From the NCBI GenBank assembly GCA_001885315.1, contig MLPZ01000015.1:62001-126000 (forward strand): a stretch of 64,000 nucleotides of DNA. The letters are read 5' to 3'. Source of the stretch: Treponema sp. CETP13. GTDB taxonomy: Bacteria; Spirochaetota; Spirochaetia; Treponematales; Treponemataceae. The notes beneath the pieces are model-generated. The model worked only from the letters and a program-made list of their open reading frames with translations, searched no databases and was not told the DNA's origin. Below are positions 8,647-17,494 of this stretch, piece by piece (within the stretch, counting starts at the first letter, position 1; each line of letters starts with the position of its first letter). A program made the translations under genes and the position numbers.

Positions 8647-8675
8647 ATAAAGAATAGACTTTATAAATTTTATTT

Positions 8676-9364
8676 TTAAGCTTTATTCCATCTATTTTGT
8701 TTCCATGCTTTTTGTTCATTTATATTTAAAAAGGTCCATGCAACAATCCGACTAATTTTATGTCCTTGCCCCATTAAGATAGTATGCATTTGTGCAACAT
8801 TAACTTTTTTTAATTCTTTATAAATAGGACGTAAACTTTCTTTCTTAGACACAAGACTAGTAAACCAAAAACAATTAGATGAGAACTTAACGCTTTCTTT
8901 TATCATTATTTTAATAAAAGAGATTTCTCCCCCATCACACCAAAGTTCATTAACATGGCCTCCAAAATTCAAATTTGTTTTTTTCGCTTTTATTTTAAGA
9001 TTTCTATTTTTTTTATGATTTTCCGCAATGGCTTCTGCCTCTGAAACATGAAAAGGAGGATTACAAACTGTAAAATCAAAATACTCATTTACTCTTATAA
9101 TACCTGTAAAAATATTTTTTGAATTTTTTTGTAATCGTAAAAGAATATTATTTTTAAGGGAATCATTCTTTTCTATTATTGTTTGAGCAATTTGTAAAGA
9201 TTTTTTATCAATGTCAGATCCGATAAAATCCCAACCATATATTTGATGTCCTAACAATGGATATATACAATTTGTTTTAAATCGGAACAATCACGTGAAA
9301 GTTGCTTAAAATCATACCGCTGTCGATGTAAACTTCTAGTATGAAGAGTATCTTTAGAATCCAT
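8676..9364 (-). pseudogene. rlmF: rlmF (23S rRNA m6A1618 methyltransferase), broken by internal deletion and frameshift
   Basis: The 3' part (9290 to 8676) encodes the RlmF catalytic core: NCIYPLLGHQIYGWDFIGSD, the NPPF catalytic motif in DFTVCNPPFHVSEAEA, NFGGHVNELWCDGG and MGQGHKISRIVAWTF. The 5' part starts with ATG at 9364 in another frame and reads the RlmF N-terminus LHTRSLHRQRYDFKQL, then hits a stop at 9251. Against the usual protein of about 300 residues, roughly 80 residues between the two pieces are missing, including the SAM-binding motif I just before NCIYP. The gene keeps a good promoter (TTGACC-17-TATCAT). No active product is expected. A sequencing or assembly error could explain the frameshift but not the loss of about 80 codons. 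Confidence 0.8.
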
Positions 9365-9370
9365 AATTCT

Positions 9371-9399
9371 ATGATAGAGAGAGCTTGGAGTAAGGTCAA
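9371..9399 (-). promoter_or_regulatory. Promoter of rlmF, leaderless geometry
   Basis: On the minus strand TTGACC (9399-9394), 17 bases, TATCAT (9376-9371), then six bases (AGAATT) and the ATG. No ribosome site is present. The predicted transcript starts at or next to the start codon. Confidence 0.6.
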
Positions 9400-9425
9400 T
9401 AAGATAGATGCTTACAACTTACGTA

Positions 9426-10121
9426 TTACACAGCTTTTAAGTAATTCATAAAAGAGTTATAAATGGCTTCATGTCCATTTTTATTTGGATGGATTCCATC
9501 ATCACAAATTAAAGATGTATAGTGATTGCTCATTAAAAAGCTTTTTCTAACATCAATAATTCGTAAATCATTTTTTCTAGCGGTATCAACAAGCGCATCA
9601 CTATAAACCTCTTGCCAACGATATATTTTATTAACATCATCAAGCCACTTTAAAATATTCTCCTTGTTTAGGCCACGCGATACCCATTCTAAATACCGGT
9701 TAGGTTCTAGCGGTGGCAATGACATAAAAATAGGAGAAAGTTTTAAGTTTTTAAAGATATCAATTATCGATTGCAAATTAGAAACAAATAAATCAAAAGG
9801 GGTATTAGGATCATGTGGCATAGTAGGAGTTTCAGAAATTTCATTCCATTTAAAATCACAGTCATTTCCACCAAACTCAATTAACACAATATCATCTTTT
9901 TGTGGAGGAGCTTTTAATATTGACCGTTTTATTCGCTCAAACGCTTTAACCGTTGTCATACCAAAGCGTGCATGATTAGATACAGACGAACCCGTCGCTG
10001 TTGCAAAGCGTTTAACACAATTGTCATCAAGTACCTGATATCCTTCTGATGTTTCATCGCGAACAATACCTTTTAAAATCGAATCACCCCAAACACTAAT
10101 ATGCCTATTTTCAATATTCAT
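9426..10121 (-). CDS. SGNH/GDSL-family hydrolase
   Basis: 231-residue esterase/lipase-like protein. Block I is SVWGDSILKG with the catalytic Ser in GDS (about residue 13), block III is the GGND oxyanion motif (EFGGNDCDF), and block V is DGIHPNKNGH carrying the catalytic Asp and His. No signal peptide is seen, so it is probably cytoplasmic. The ribosome site is a GGGGGTAGG stretch. It lies 31 bases downstream of the acyl-CoA ligase gene and is probably co-transcribed, which would fit hydrolysis of an acyl ester or thioester. The substrate is unknown. Confidence 0.85.
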   Translation of the reverse strand: MNIENRHISVWGDSILKGIVRDETSEGYQVLDDNCVKRFATATGSSVSNHARFGMTTVKAFERIKRSILKAPPQKDDIVLIEFGGNDCDFKWNEISETPTMPHDPNTPFDLFVSNLQSIIDIFKNLKLSPIFMSLPPLEPNRYLEWVSRGLNKENILKWLDDVNKIYRWQEVYSDALVDTARKNDLRIIDVRKSFLMSNHYTSLICDDGIHPNKNGHEAIYNSFMNYLKAV

Positions 10122-10152
10122 GCCTACCCCCTATTATTGAAACAGCTTCTAA

Positions 10153-12048
10153 TTAAGAAAAAATACTCTCAATCTCTTTTGCATATAATTTATTTACTTC
10201 TGTTCTTTTTAATTCTTGTTTTGCAGATAATTCACGAGGAACTTCAAAAACCTTTGTTAATAAAATAAAATTATGAATATGCTCAAAAGACTTAAATCCA
10301 TGATGATGCCCTACCTCATTGTCAATTTCTTTTCGATATAAGGCTTTTATCTCTGGTAATTGAATAAGATCTTCTATTCCCTCATACTCAATACCATTTT
10401 CTTTTGCATATTCTTGTAAATTTGTAAACTCAGGAACAATTAAAGCACCAAGATGTTTTTGATCTTGTCCTACAACAACTGCAGTATCTATAAAATGAGA
10501 ATATGCTAAATGTTTTTCTATCGGTACAGGTTCAATATTCTCTCCATCAGAAAGAACAATTGTATCTTTAATTCGGCCAACGATAGCAAGAGCCCGATCA
10601 TAGGTCATAACACCAAGATCACCAGTATTTAACCAACCATCTTCAGATAAAACCTTAGCCGTTGCTTCAGGATCTTTATAATAGCCTTTCATAACTTGTA
10701 CACTTCGAGCAAAAATTAGTCCCATTTTACCTGGAGGGCACTCGTTTCCATCTTCATCTATAAGTTTAACTTCCATGCCTGGGAAAGGTGTCCCAACAGT
10801 TCCAGCCTCTAAAGTAGCAAGGTTTCTAACAGCAATAACAGGCCCTGCTTCTGTTAATCCATAACCTTCCATTAGACAAATTCCTGCAGCAGCAAAAAAT
10901 AAATCTATTTTCTTTTGTAAACTGCCACCACCAGAAACCGCAGCTTTTAAATTAGTACCAAAAAGAGAACGTATCGGTTTAAGAACTACATTCCGTCCAA
11001 ATGCATTAATTGGCATGAGCAAAAGACGTGGAATAGCACTTACTATTTTGTCAAACAAACGATTTCTTTTTTTAAATCTAGGTGTAAGTCCTTTGTATAA
11101 ATTATCAAGACGTGCATACACACCCCCAATACTTACAAAAAAACTAAAAAGAATTCTTTTTATAGGACTTGCAGCCGCCATTTTTTTCTGAATATTTCTA
11201 TATACTGATTCCCATATTCGTGGAACTGCAGTTGTATACTGTGGATTAATATCTGCAAAATCTTTCATCATAATCGCACCGATAGGTTTAGAGTATGCAA
11301 GCCCAACTCCATTACCTAATGCTATATACTGAACAATACGCTCAAAAGAATGCCATACAGGTAACATTGTTAGCCAAATATCGCCAGGCTCAGTCCCCAT
11401 GCGCTCTCCACCGCCCGAAACATGTGAAAGGTAGTTTGCCTGAGTAAGAGGAACCCCTTTTGGAAGCCCTGTAGTACCTGAAGTAAAAATAATAGTCGCA
11501 ACATCTTCTTTTTTCCCATCATCAACCAAATTTTCAATTTCAACCGGATTTGTTTCACGATATTTTTTACCAAGTTCTATCACTTGTTCAAAAGAAATCA
11601 CGGAAAAATCTGATATATCAGCAACATTTTTATAATCTTGCATAACAATTACAGTTTTTAAATCAGGTAAATCTTTTTTTGCTTTAACAAGACGGTTTAC
11701 TTCGACATCTCTTTCAGCAACCATAAATCGGCAATTAGTAATTCCATAAATAATACTTATTTCACCATCTGAAATATCGCGACCGCGTGGTACATCGGCA
11801 GATCCACATGCTTGAATACCAATATCAGCTACACTCCATTCTCTTCGATTATCAGAAAGAAGCCCCACAGGTTCTGCTTTTTGAAGCCCTAGACTTAAAA
11901 GACCTGCACCAAAATCAAGTGAATCCTGGTAAAAATCTGCAAAACTCCGTGAAATAAACGGGGTTCCTTTTGATTTTCGATAATACTGGGCATTTAAATC
12001 CGGGTACTTAGTTTGGACTTCTCGGATAATTTGTGGAATAGTGTTCAT
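10153..12048 (-). CDS. Long-chain-fatty-acid--CoA ligase (AMP-binding)
   Basis: 631-residue adenylate-forming enzyme of the FadD/long-chain acyl-CoA synthetase group: fatty acid + ATP + CoA to acyl-CoA. The P-loop-like motif is TIIFTSGTTGLPKGVPLT (about 185-205). The second AMP motif is LMEGYGLTEAGP, and the hinge/acidic motif is NTGDLGVMTYDRALAIVGR followed by KDTIVLSDGENIEP. The long insert between the first two motifs is typical of the long-chain group that includes many spirochaete and eukaryotic enzymes. It probably acts at the inner face of the membrane. A clear AGGAGA ribosome site precedes the ATG. The SGNH hydrolase gene follows in the same direction. Confidence 0.92.
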   Translation of the reverse strand: MNTIPQIIREVQTKYPDLNAQYYRKSKGTPFISRSFADFYQDSLDFGAGLLSLGLQKAEPVGLLSDNRREWSVADIGIQACGSADVPRGRDISDGEISIIYGITNCRFMVAERDVEVNRLVKAKKDLPDLKTVIVMQDYKNVADISDFSVISFEQVIELGKKYRETNPVEIENLVDDGKKEDVATIIFTSGTTGLPKGVPLTQANYLSHVSGGGERMGTEPGDIWLTMLPVWHSFERIVQYIALGNGVGLAYSKPIGAIMMKDFADINPQYTTAVPRIWESVYRNIQKKMAAASPIKRILFSFFVSIGGVYARLDNLYKGLTPRFKKRNRLFDKIVSAIPRLLLMPINAFGRNVVLKPIRSLFGTNLKAAVSGGGSLQKKIDLFFAAAGICLMEGYGLTEAGPVIAVRNLATLEAGTVGTPFPGMEVKLIDEDGNECPPGKMGLIFARSVQVMKGYYKDPEATAKVLSEDGWLNTGDLGVMTYDRALAIVGRIKDTIVLSDGENIEPVPIEKHLAYSHFIDTAVVVGQDQKHLGALIVPEFTNLQEYAKENGIEYEGIEDLIQLPEIKALYRKEIDNEVGHHHGFKSFEHIHNFILLTKVFEVPRELSAKQELKRTEVNKLYAKEIESIFS

Positions 12049-12248
12049 TGTTTCTCCTGTATAAATACAAACTTCCCTTATGTCTATTTAGACACAATTT
12101 ATTTTGCATAGTTGCATTATTTGTATATCTTTGTATATACATGTTACACTTATAATAATATTTATCAGTTACTTTGTCTTAAAAGTTTAAACAGTTTTTT
12201 TATGTTTATATGATATTATTTACCTTTTTTATGGGAATATAAAATACA

Positions 12249-12818
12249 ATGAATTTACTAGAATTATTTTTAATTGCTATAGGATTATCAATGGATGCTT
12301 TTGCTGTAGCAATCTGTATTGGGTTATCAATGCAAGAAAAAAGTATAGGGAAAGCCCTTATTGTCGGCCTTTATTTTGGCATTTTCCAAGCACTTATGCC
12401 TTTAATTGGTTATTTTTTTGGCATCCAATTTTCTGACAAGATTACAGCATACGATCATTGGATAGCGTTCGTTCTTCTTGGTTTTATTGGCGCAAAAATG
12501 ATAAAAGAAAGTATTTTCGATCCCGAAACTTGCCCTTCAAGCACAAGTTCGTCTTTAAGTTTTAAAACTATGTTTCCACTCTCTATTGCTACAAGCATAG
12601 ATGCTCTTGCTGTTGGAATTTCTTTCTCTTTTTTTAATGTTAACATAGCACTTTCTGCTTTGTTAATAGGGCTTGTTACACTGTTTTTTTCGATGATAGG
12701 GGTTAAAATAGGTAATATATTTGGGTTAAAGGTTAAGAAGAGAGCTGAATTGGCTGGTGGTATTATTTTAATCTTAATAGGGCTTAAAATTGTTCTTGAA
12801 CACACAGGGATTCTTTAG
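12249..12818 (+). CDS. mntP: Putative manganese efflux pump MntP
   Basis: 189-residue, six-helix inner-membrane protein of the MntP family. The two internal repeats begin with the acidic motifs GLSMDAFAVAICIGLSM and ATSIDALAVGISFSF, whose Asp residues bind the ion. The family exports Mn2+. No yybP-ykoY riboswitch is recognisable in the 200-base upstream gap, which holds only AT-rich sequence and the divergent ligase promoter region. It is followed 21 bases later by corA, so the pair forms a divalent-cation operon. A TATAAA lies five bases before the ATG, but no matching -35 was found. Confidence 0.92.
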   Translation: MNLLELFLIAIGLSMDAFAVAICIGLSMQEKSIGKALIVGLYFGIFQALMPLIGYFFGIQFSDKITAYDHWIAFVLLGFIGAKMIKESIFDPETCPSSTSSSLSFKTMFPLSIATSIDALAVGISFSFFNVNIALSALLIGLVTLFFSMIGVKIGNIFGLKVKKRAELAGGIILILIGLKIVLEHTGIL

Positions 12819-12839
12819 ACATAAAAGGGAGGAAGAATT

Positions 12840-13904
12840 ATGGCAAGGTTTTTAATAAAAAAAGAAAAAACTATTGGACAAGTACCAGGAGAACCTGTTT
12901 TTATTGGAGAACAAAAAGTATCGTCAACTTCTATTCAGATGATAGATTATGATAAACATACTTTGACTGATATGAAGATAGAAGATATTAGAGAAGCTAT
13001 AAAACATAAAGATACATCTACGGTTACATGGATTAACATTAATGGGCTACATGATACAGAGCTAATAAAAAAAATAGGTGAAGGATTTAATCTTCATGCT
13101 CTAGTTTTAGAAGATATTGTTAACACCGGACAACGGCCAAGATTAGAAGACTATGATAATTGTTTATATCTGGTACTTAGAATGATGTTCTATGAAAATA
13201 AGACCGGGAAAGTTCAAAGCGAACAATTAACTATATTGGTTGGTGAGACTTTTTTATTAACATTTCAGGAAAAACCAGGTGATGTTTTTAATCCAGTTCG
13301 TGATCGTATAAAAAATCAAAAAGGACGTATTAGAAAAGTTGGGTCAGATTATCTAGCTTATGCCATCTTAGATACTATAATTGATAATTACCTTGTAATA
13401 ATCGAAAGAATTGGGGATAAAATAGAAGATATCGAAGATTTAATTCTAGAAAATCCAGATGAAACTATACTTACAAAAATTAACTCCTACAAACGCGAAA
13501 TTAATTATTTAAGTAAAACAATTCGCCCAGCAAAAGAATTTATTTTGCAATTGTGCAAACTTGAATCTGAGATAATAAAAGAACCTACCCGCACTTTTTT
13601 TAGAGACCTTCTTGATCTTTCTAGTCAAGCAGTAGATGCAATAGATACATATCGCGACATGTTATCTGATTATTTAAGCATGTATAATTCACAAGTAAAT
13701 AATAAACTCAACGAAATTATGAAAGTATTAACAATTTTTTCTGCAATATTTATTCCTATCACATTCATAGCAGGCGTTTATGGTACGAACTTTGACTTTA
13801 TTCCTGAATTACACTTTAAATATGGATATTTTGTAATGTGGGGAGCAATGATAGTCCTTGTTTTATTTATGATACGTTTTTTCCATCATAAAAAATGGTT
13901 TTAG
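12840..13904 (+). CDS. corA: CorA-family divalent cation transporter with GTN in place of GMN
   Basis: 354-residue CorA-type channel: a large N-terminal cytoplasmic domain, a long stalk helix (about 220-290) and two C-terminal helices. The pore signature normally reads YGMNF. Here it is YGTNFDFIPEL, with Thr at residue 316. The C-terminus is basic (HHKKWF), as is usual. CorA proteins conduct Mg2+, Co2+ or Ni2+, and ZntB relatives with GxN variants carry Zn2+, so the Met-to-Thr change may alter ion choice. A GGGAGGAAG ribosome site precedes the ATG. Partnered with mntP upstream. Confidence 0.9.
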   Translation: MARFLIKKEKTIGQVPGEPVFIGEQKVSSTSIQMIDYDKHTLTDMKIEDIREAIKHKDTSTVTWININGLHDTELIKKIGEGFNLHALVLEDIVNTGQRPRLEDYDNCLYLVLRMMFYENKTGKVQSEQLTILVGETFLLTFQEKPGDVFNPVRDRIKNQKGRIRKVGSDYLAYAILDTIIDNYLVIIERIGDKIEDIEDLILENPDETILTKINSYKREINYLSKTIRPAKEFILQLCKLESEIIKEPTRTFFRDLLDLSSQAVDAIDTYRDMLSDYLSMYNSQVNNKLNEIMKVLTIFSAIFIPITFIAGVYGTNFDFIPELHFKYGYFVMWGAMIVLVLFMIRFFHHKKWF

Positions 13905-13911
13905 GCTTATA

Positions 13912-13946
13912 GTGATTTTATCACAGTAACTAGTTGCAATAACAAG
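13912..13946 (+). promoter_or_regulatory. Two palindromic candidate operators upstream of the persulfide-reductase fusion gene
   Basis: GTGATTTTATCAC (13912-13924) is a 5-3-5 palindrome with Crp/Fnr-like half sites. GTTGCAATAACAAG (13933-13946) matches eight of ten fixed positions of the GTTGT-N4-ACAAC palindrome seen at hcp and the Crp/Fnr gene. They lie 42-76 bases before the ATG. No clear -35/-10 pair was assigned. Confidence 0.3.
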
Positions 13947-13987
13947 TATGTTTAATTCGATAAATACTTATTGAATGGAGGTATTTT

Positions 13988-16597
13988 ATGAAGATACTTA
14001 TTATTGGTGGAGTTGCAGGTGGAGCCAGCGCAGCTGCAAGATTACGACGGCTCGATGAAAATGCTGAAATTATAATGCTCGAGAAAGGACCTTACGTTTC
14101 TTATGCAAACTGCGGACTCCCTTATTATATAAGTGGTACTATCGCTCAAAAAGAAACACTAGTAGTTACAGAAGCTCAGTTATTTCGAGATCGATTTAAT
14201 ATTGATGTTAGAACAATGAACGAAGTAACTTCTATTGATAAAGAAAATAAAAAAGTAACAATCGTTAATCATGAGACTAATAAAGAATACACAGAAAATT
14301 ATGATAAATTAATACTCTCTCCTGGTGCCTCCCCTAAAATCATGTTTCCAGATGCTGTAAAATATGATGGAGTTTTCACCCTTCGAACAGTTCCTGATAC
14401 CATCAAAATAAAAGACTACATTCAAAAGAATGATAGTAAATCTGCCGTTGTTATTGGCGGAGGTTTTATTGGCATAGAAACGGCTGAAAATTTAAAAGAA
14501 GCTGGTCTTGATGTTACTATTATAGAATTTGCACCTCATATTATTGCCTCTATGGATCGTGAAATGACCAATGTTTTGCATGAACACTTACAAAGCAAAG
14601 GTTTAAGTTTATGGTTAAAAACAGGTGTCACAAAAATTACACAAAACACACCAACACAAAGTGCCAGTTCATTACATCTAGAAGTAAACACTGGAAAATC
14701 AATTGATGCTGATGTCGTAATTATGTCAGTTGGAGTTAATGCTGAAAGCGGTTTAGCAGAAAAAGCAGGTCTCGATTTAGGAATGCGCAAATCGATTGCT
14801 GTAAATGAATTTATGCAAACCTCTAACCCTGATATTTATGCAGTCGGAGATGTTGTTAATATTGTTAATGGTGTAACAGGAGAAGAAGGCCTGATTCCTT
14901 TAGCAGGTCCTGCAAACAAACAAGGTCGAGCAGTTGCCGAAAATGTTTTAGGTGGTAAAACAAAAGCAAATGTATCTTGGGGAAGCGCAGTTTTAAAAGT
15001 ATTTGATCTAACAGCAGCATCTACAGGATTTAGCGAAGAATCTTTACAACGCGATGGATATACTTTAATAACTTCGGACAAAATTGACACAACTGCCGAT
15101 ACTGAAAAAACATATTATAAAACATATCTTCATACAAACACCCATGCTGGATATTATCCAGGAGCTACTTCTTTACAAGTAAAAATGCTTTTTGATAAAA
15201 AAGGTAAAATTTTAGGAGCACAAGCTATTGGCTATTCGGGAGTAGAAAAACGCATCGATGTGTTAGCAACTGCTATGCAAATGGGAGCCACGGTTGCAGA
15301 TTTAGAAAAACTTGAATTATGTTACGCTCCTCCGTTTTCTTCAGCTAAAGATCCAGTAAACATGCTCGGATATACTGCAAATAACATATTAAAAGGCGAT
15401 ATGAAAGTATGGTATGCCGAAGAATACGAAAATATACAAAATGCTGCAAAAGAAGGTAAAGTACAACTCTTTGATAGCCGCTTCGAAGTCGAACATCTTA
15501 TGGGTAACCTAGATAATACAATTGATATTCCACTAGACAGCTTACGTCCAAATATTTCTAAACTTGATAAAGAAAAACCAACCTATGTCTTTTGTATGGT
15601 AGGATTACGAGGTTATGTAGCTACTCGTCAACTTATGAATAATGGTTTTAAAAATGTCTACAACTTAAGCGGTGGTTTTAAAACATTAAAACTTGTTCAA
15701 AATACAAAAACAATATGGACCGCCCAAACAGCTTCAAACTCACCTTTTTTAAAATCACTTACAGATGAAATAGTTTCAAATCAAAGTGAAGTAAATACTC
15801 CTAATGCAAAAGAAATAAAAATTGATGCTCGAGGACTCGCTTGTCCAGGTCCTATCATGAAAGTTTCTAAAAACATGAAAGAAGCTTCTAATGGTGATAA
15901 AATAACAGTTGAAGCAACTGATCCAGGTTTTTTAAGCGACATAAAAGTATGGTGTGAAAGAACCGATAATACCTTTATATCTGGCCAAAACGACAAAGGT
16001 GCTATTACTGTTAAAATACAAAAAGGTACTGGAGAGGTTCAAGCTGGTACTTTAGAAAACACAACAAATACACCACAAACAACAGTAAATACTGCCCATT
16101 CAAACAATGAACGTGCTAAATCCCAAGGAAACGACAAAAGTATGGTCGTTTTTAGTGGCGACCTTGATAAGGCAATTGCAAGTTTTATTATTGCAAACGG
16201 AGCAGCAGCAATGGGCCGTAAAGTAACTATGTTCTTTACTTTCTGGGGCTTGAATATTCTACGCCGACCAAAAAAAGTAAGTGCAAAAAAAGATTTTATG
16301 GGCAAAATGTTTGGAGCAATGCTTCCACGAGGGACAACAAAGCTTAAACTTTCCCAAATGAATATGGGCGGTATGGGTCCTAAAATGATTAGGAATCTTA
16401 TGAAAAATAAGAATGTGCCTTCTCTAGAAGAACTTATGCTATCGGCACAAGAAGCTGGAGTTAAATTTGTAGCTTGCCAAATGTCCATGGATCTTTTAGG
16501 AATTACAGAAGCAGAGCTTATTGATGGTGTAGAGATTGGTGGAGTTGCTACATTCCTAGGTTCCGCAGAAAATTCTGACACAAATCTATTTATCTGA
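13988..16597 (+). CDS. Four-module CoA-disulfide/persulfide reductase: FAD/NAD oxidoreductase-rhodanese-TusA-DsrE
   Basis: An 869-residue fusion for cytoplasmic sulfane-sulfur handling. Residues 1-450 are a CoA-disulfide reductase: FAD motif GGVAGGASAAARLRR, redox Cys42 in YANCGLPYY, NAD motif VVIGGGFIGIE. Residues about 460-560 are a rhodanese domain with active Cys536 in FCMVGLRG. Residues about 610-685 are a TusA-type sulfur carrier (DARGLACPGP, Cys619). Residues about 718-869 are a DsrE-like domain with a Cys in FVACQMSMDLLG. Together these could reduce persulfides or pass sulfur along the three thiols. The start follows GGAGGTATTTTATG. It is followed 36 bases later by a pyridoxal-kinase-like gene. 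Related fusions are known; the four-module version is longer than the usual two-module enzyme. Confidence 0.92.
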   Translation: MKILIIGGVAGGASAAARLRRLDENAEIIMLEKGPYVSYANCGLPYYISGTIAQKETLVVTEAQLFRDRFNIDVRTMNEVTSIDKENKKVTIVNHETNKEYTENYDKLILSPGASPKIMFPDAVKYDGVFTLRTVPDTIKIKDYIQKNDSKSAVVIGGGFIGIETAENLKEAGLDVTIIEFAPHIIASMDREMTNVLHEHLQSKGLSLWLKTGVTKITQNTPTQSASSLHLEVNTGKSIDADVVIMSVGVNAESGLAEKAGLDLGMRKSIAVNEFMQTSNPDIYAVGDVVNIVNGVTGEEGLIPLAGPANKQGRAVAENVLGGKTKANVSWGSAVLKVFDLTAASTGFSEESLQRDGYTLITSDKIDTTADTEKTYYKTYLHTNTHAGYYPGATSLQVKMLFDKKGKILGAQAIGYSGVEKRIDVLATAMQMGATVADLEKLELCYAPPFSSAKDPVNMLGYTANNILKGDMKVWYAEEYENIQNAAKEGKVQLFDSRFEVEHLMGNLDNTIDIPLDSLRPNISKLDKEKPTYVFCMVGLRGYVATRQLMNNGFKNVYNLSGGFKTLKLVQNTKTIWTAQTASNSPFLKSLTDEIVSNQSEVNTPNAKEIKIDARGLACPGPIMKVSKNMKEASNGDKITVEATDPGFLSDIKVWCERTDNTFISGQNDKGAITVKIQKGTGEVQAGTLENTTNTPQTTVNTAHSNNERAKSQGNDKSMVVFSGDLDKAIASFIIANGAAAMGRKVTMFFTFWGLNILRRPKKVSAKKDFMGKMFGAMLPRGTTKLKLSQMNMGGMGPKMIRNLMKNKNVPSLEELMLSAQEAGVKFVACQMSMDLLGITEAELIDGVEIGGVATFLGSAENSDTNLFI

Positions 16598-16633
16598 TAT
16601 AACGTAGGTATTCTATTTCAAAGGGAAAAGTAA

Positions 16634-17479
16634 ATGAAAAGAATACTTACAATTCAAGATATTTCATGTATTGGAAAGTGCTCACTCACCGTAGCACTTC
16701 CTATTATTTCGGCGATGGGTGTTGAGACTGCTATTTTACCTACAGCAGTTCTCTCCACTCACACCATGTTTAAAGGGTTTACCTTTAGAGATTTAACACA
16801 AGACATTACCCCAATTTCTAACCACTGGAAAACACAAAATATTAATTTCGATGCTATATATACTGGATACCTTGGTTCATATGAACAAATTGATTTAGTA
16901 GAAAAAATATTTTCAGAATTTACTACCCCTACCACAGAGACTGCTAATAAAACATTAAAATTTGTAGATCCTTGTATGGCCGACAATGGTAAATTGTACT
17001 CGGGTTTTACAAATGAATTTGCCGTTAGAATGGCTAAACTTGCTGGAAAAGCCGATATAATTGTCCCCAATCTTACCGAAGCATCTTTTTTACTGGACAT
17101 TCCATACAAAGAAAGCGGCTATGATGAAAAGTATATAAAAGATATCCTTTTAAGACTTGCAGATTTAGGAACAAAAAAAGTTGTAGTAAAAGGTGTCTGT
17201 CTTAATGAAAATGAACTCGGTATTATGTCATATGACAGCGAAACTAAAGAATTTTCAAGTTATTTTCACCAAAAATTGTCCACAAGTTTTCATGGTACCG
17301 GTGATATTTATGCAAGTGTCTGCATGGGCGCACTCATGCAAGGTAAAACTTTTAACCAAGCTCTTAAACTTGCTGCAGATTTTGTTGTGCGTTCTATAAA
17401 AGCAACACTTACACATTCAGATCACAACTCCTATGGAGTCGACTTCGAAACTGAAATGCCTTGGCTATTAAACCAATAA
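16634..17479 (+). CDS. Pyridoxal/pyridoxamine kinase-like protein (ThiD/PdxK-type)
   Basis: 281-residue ribokinase-superfamily enzyme close to pyridoxamine kinases. It starts with RILTIQDISCIGKCSLTVALP, the substrate-binding N-terminus of that group, and has TGYLGSYEQ, the Asp-rich VDPCMADNGKLY, VPNLTEASFLL, and the C-terminal anion-hole/catalytic segment HGTGDIYASVCMG with the catalytic Asp. It would phosphorylate vitamin B6 vitamers with ATP to supply PLP; IscS and CysK in this window are PLP enzymes. An AAAGGGAAAAG ribosome site fixes the start. It is probably co-transcribed with the upstream fusion gene and converges on the pentapeptide-repeat gene. Confidence 0.87.
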   Translation: MKRILTIQDISCIGKCSLTVALPIISAMGVETAILPTAVLSTHTMFKGFTFRDLTQDITPISNHWKTQNINFDAIYTGYLGSYEQIDLVEKIFSEFTTPTTETANKTLKFVDPCMADNGKLYSGFTNEFAVRMAKLAGKADIIVPNLTEASFLLDIPYKESGYDEKYIKDILLRLADLGTKKVVVKGVCLNENELGIMSYDSETKEFSSYFHQKLSTSFHGTGDIYASVCMGALMQGKTFNQALKLAADFVVRSIKATLTHSDHNSYGVDFETEMPWLLNQ

Positions 17480-17494
17480 ACTAGTAAAATAATT

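Noticed and set aside
12049-12248. Possible Mn riboswitch (yybP-ykoY) upstream of mntP
   Set aside because: No paired-stem architecture or conserved loop of that class could be found; the region is plain AT-rich sequence.
12232-12251. mntP as a further leaderless gene (TATAAA five bases before ATG)
   Set aside because: No -35 at 16-18 bases and a GGGA lies nearby, so the case is too weak to add to the leaderless list.
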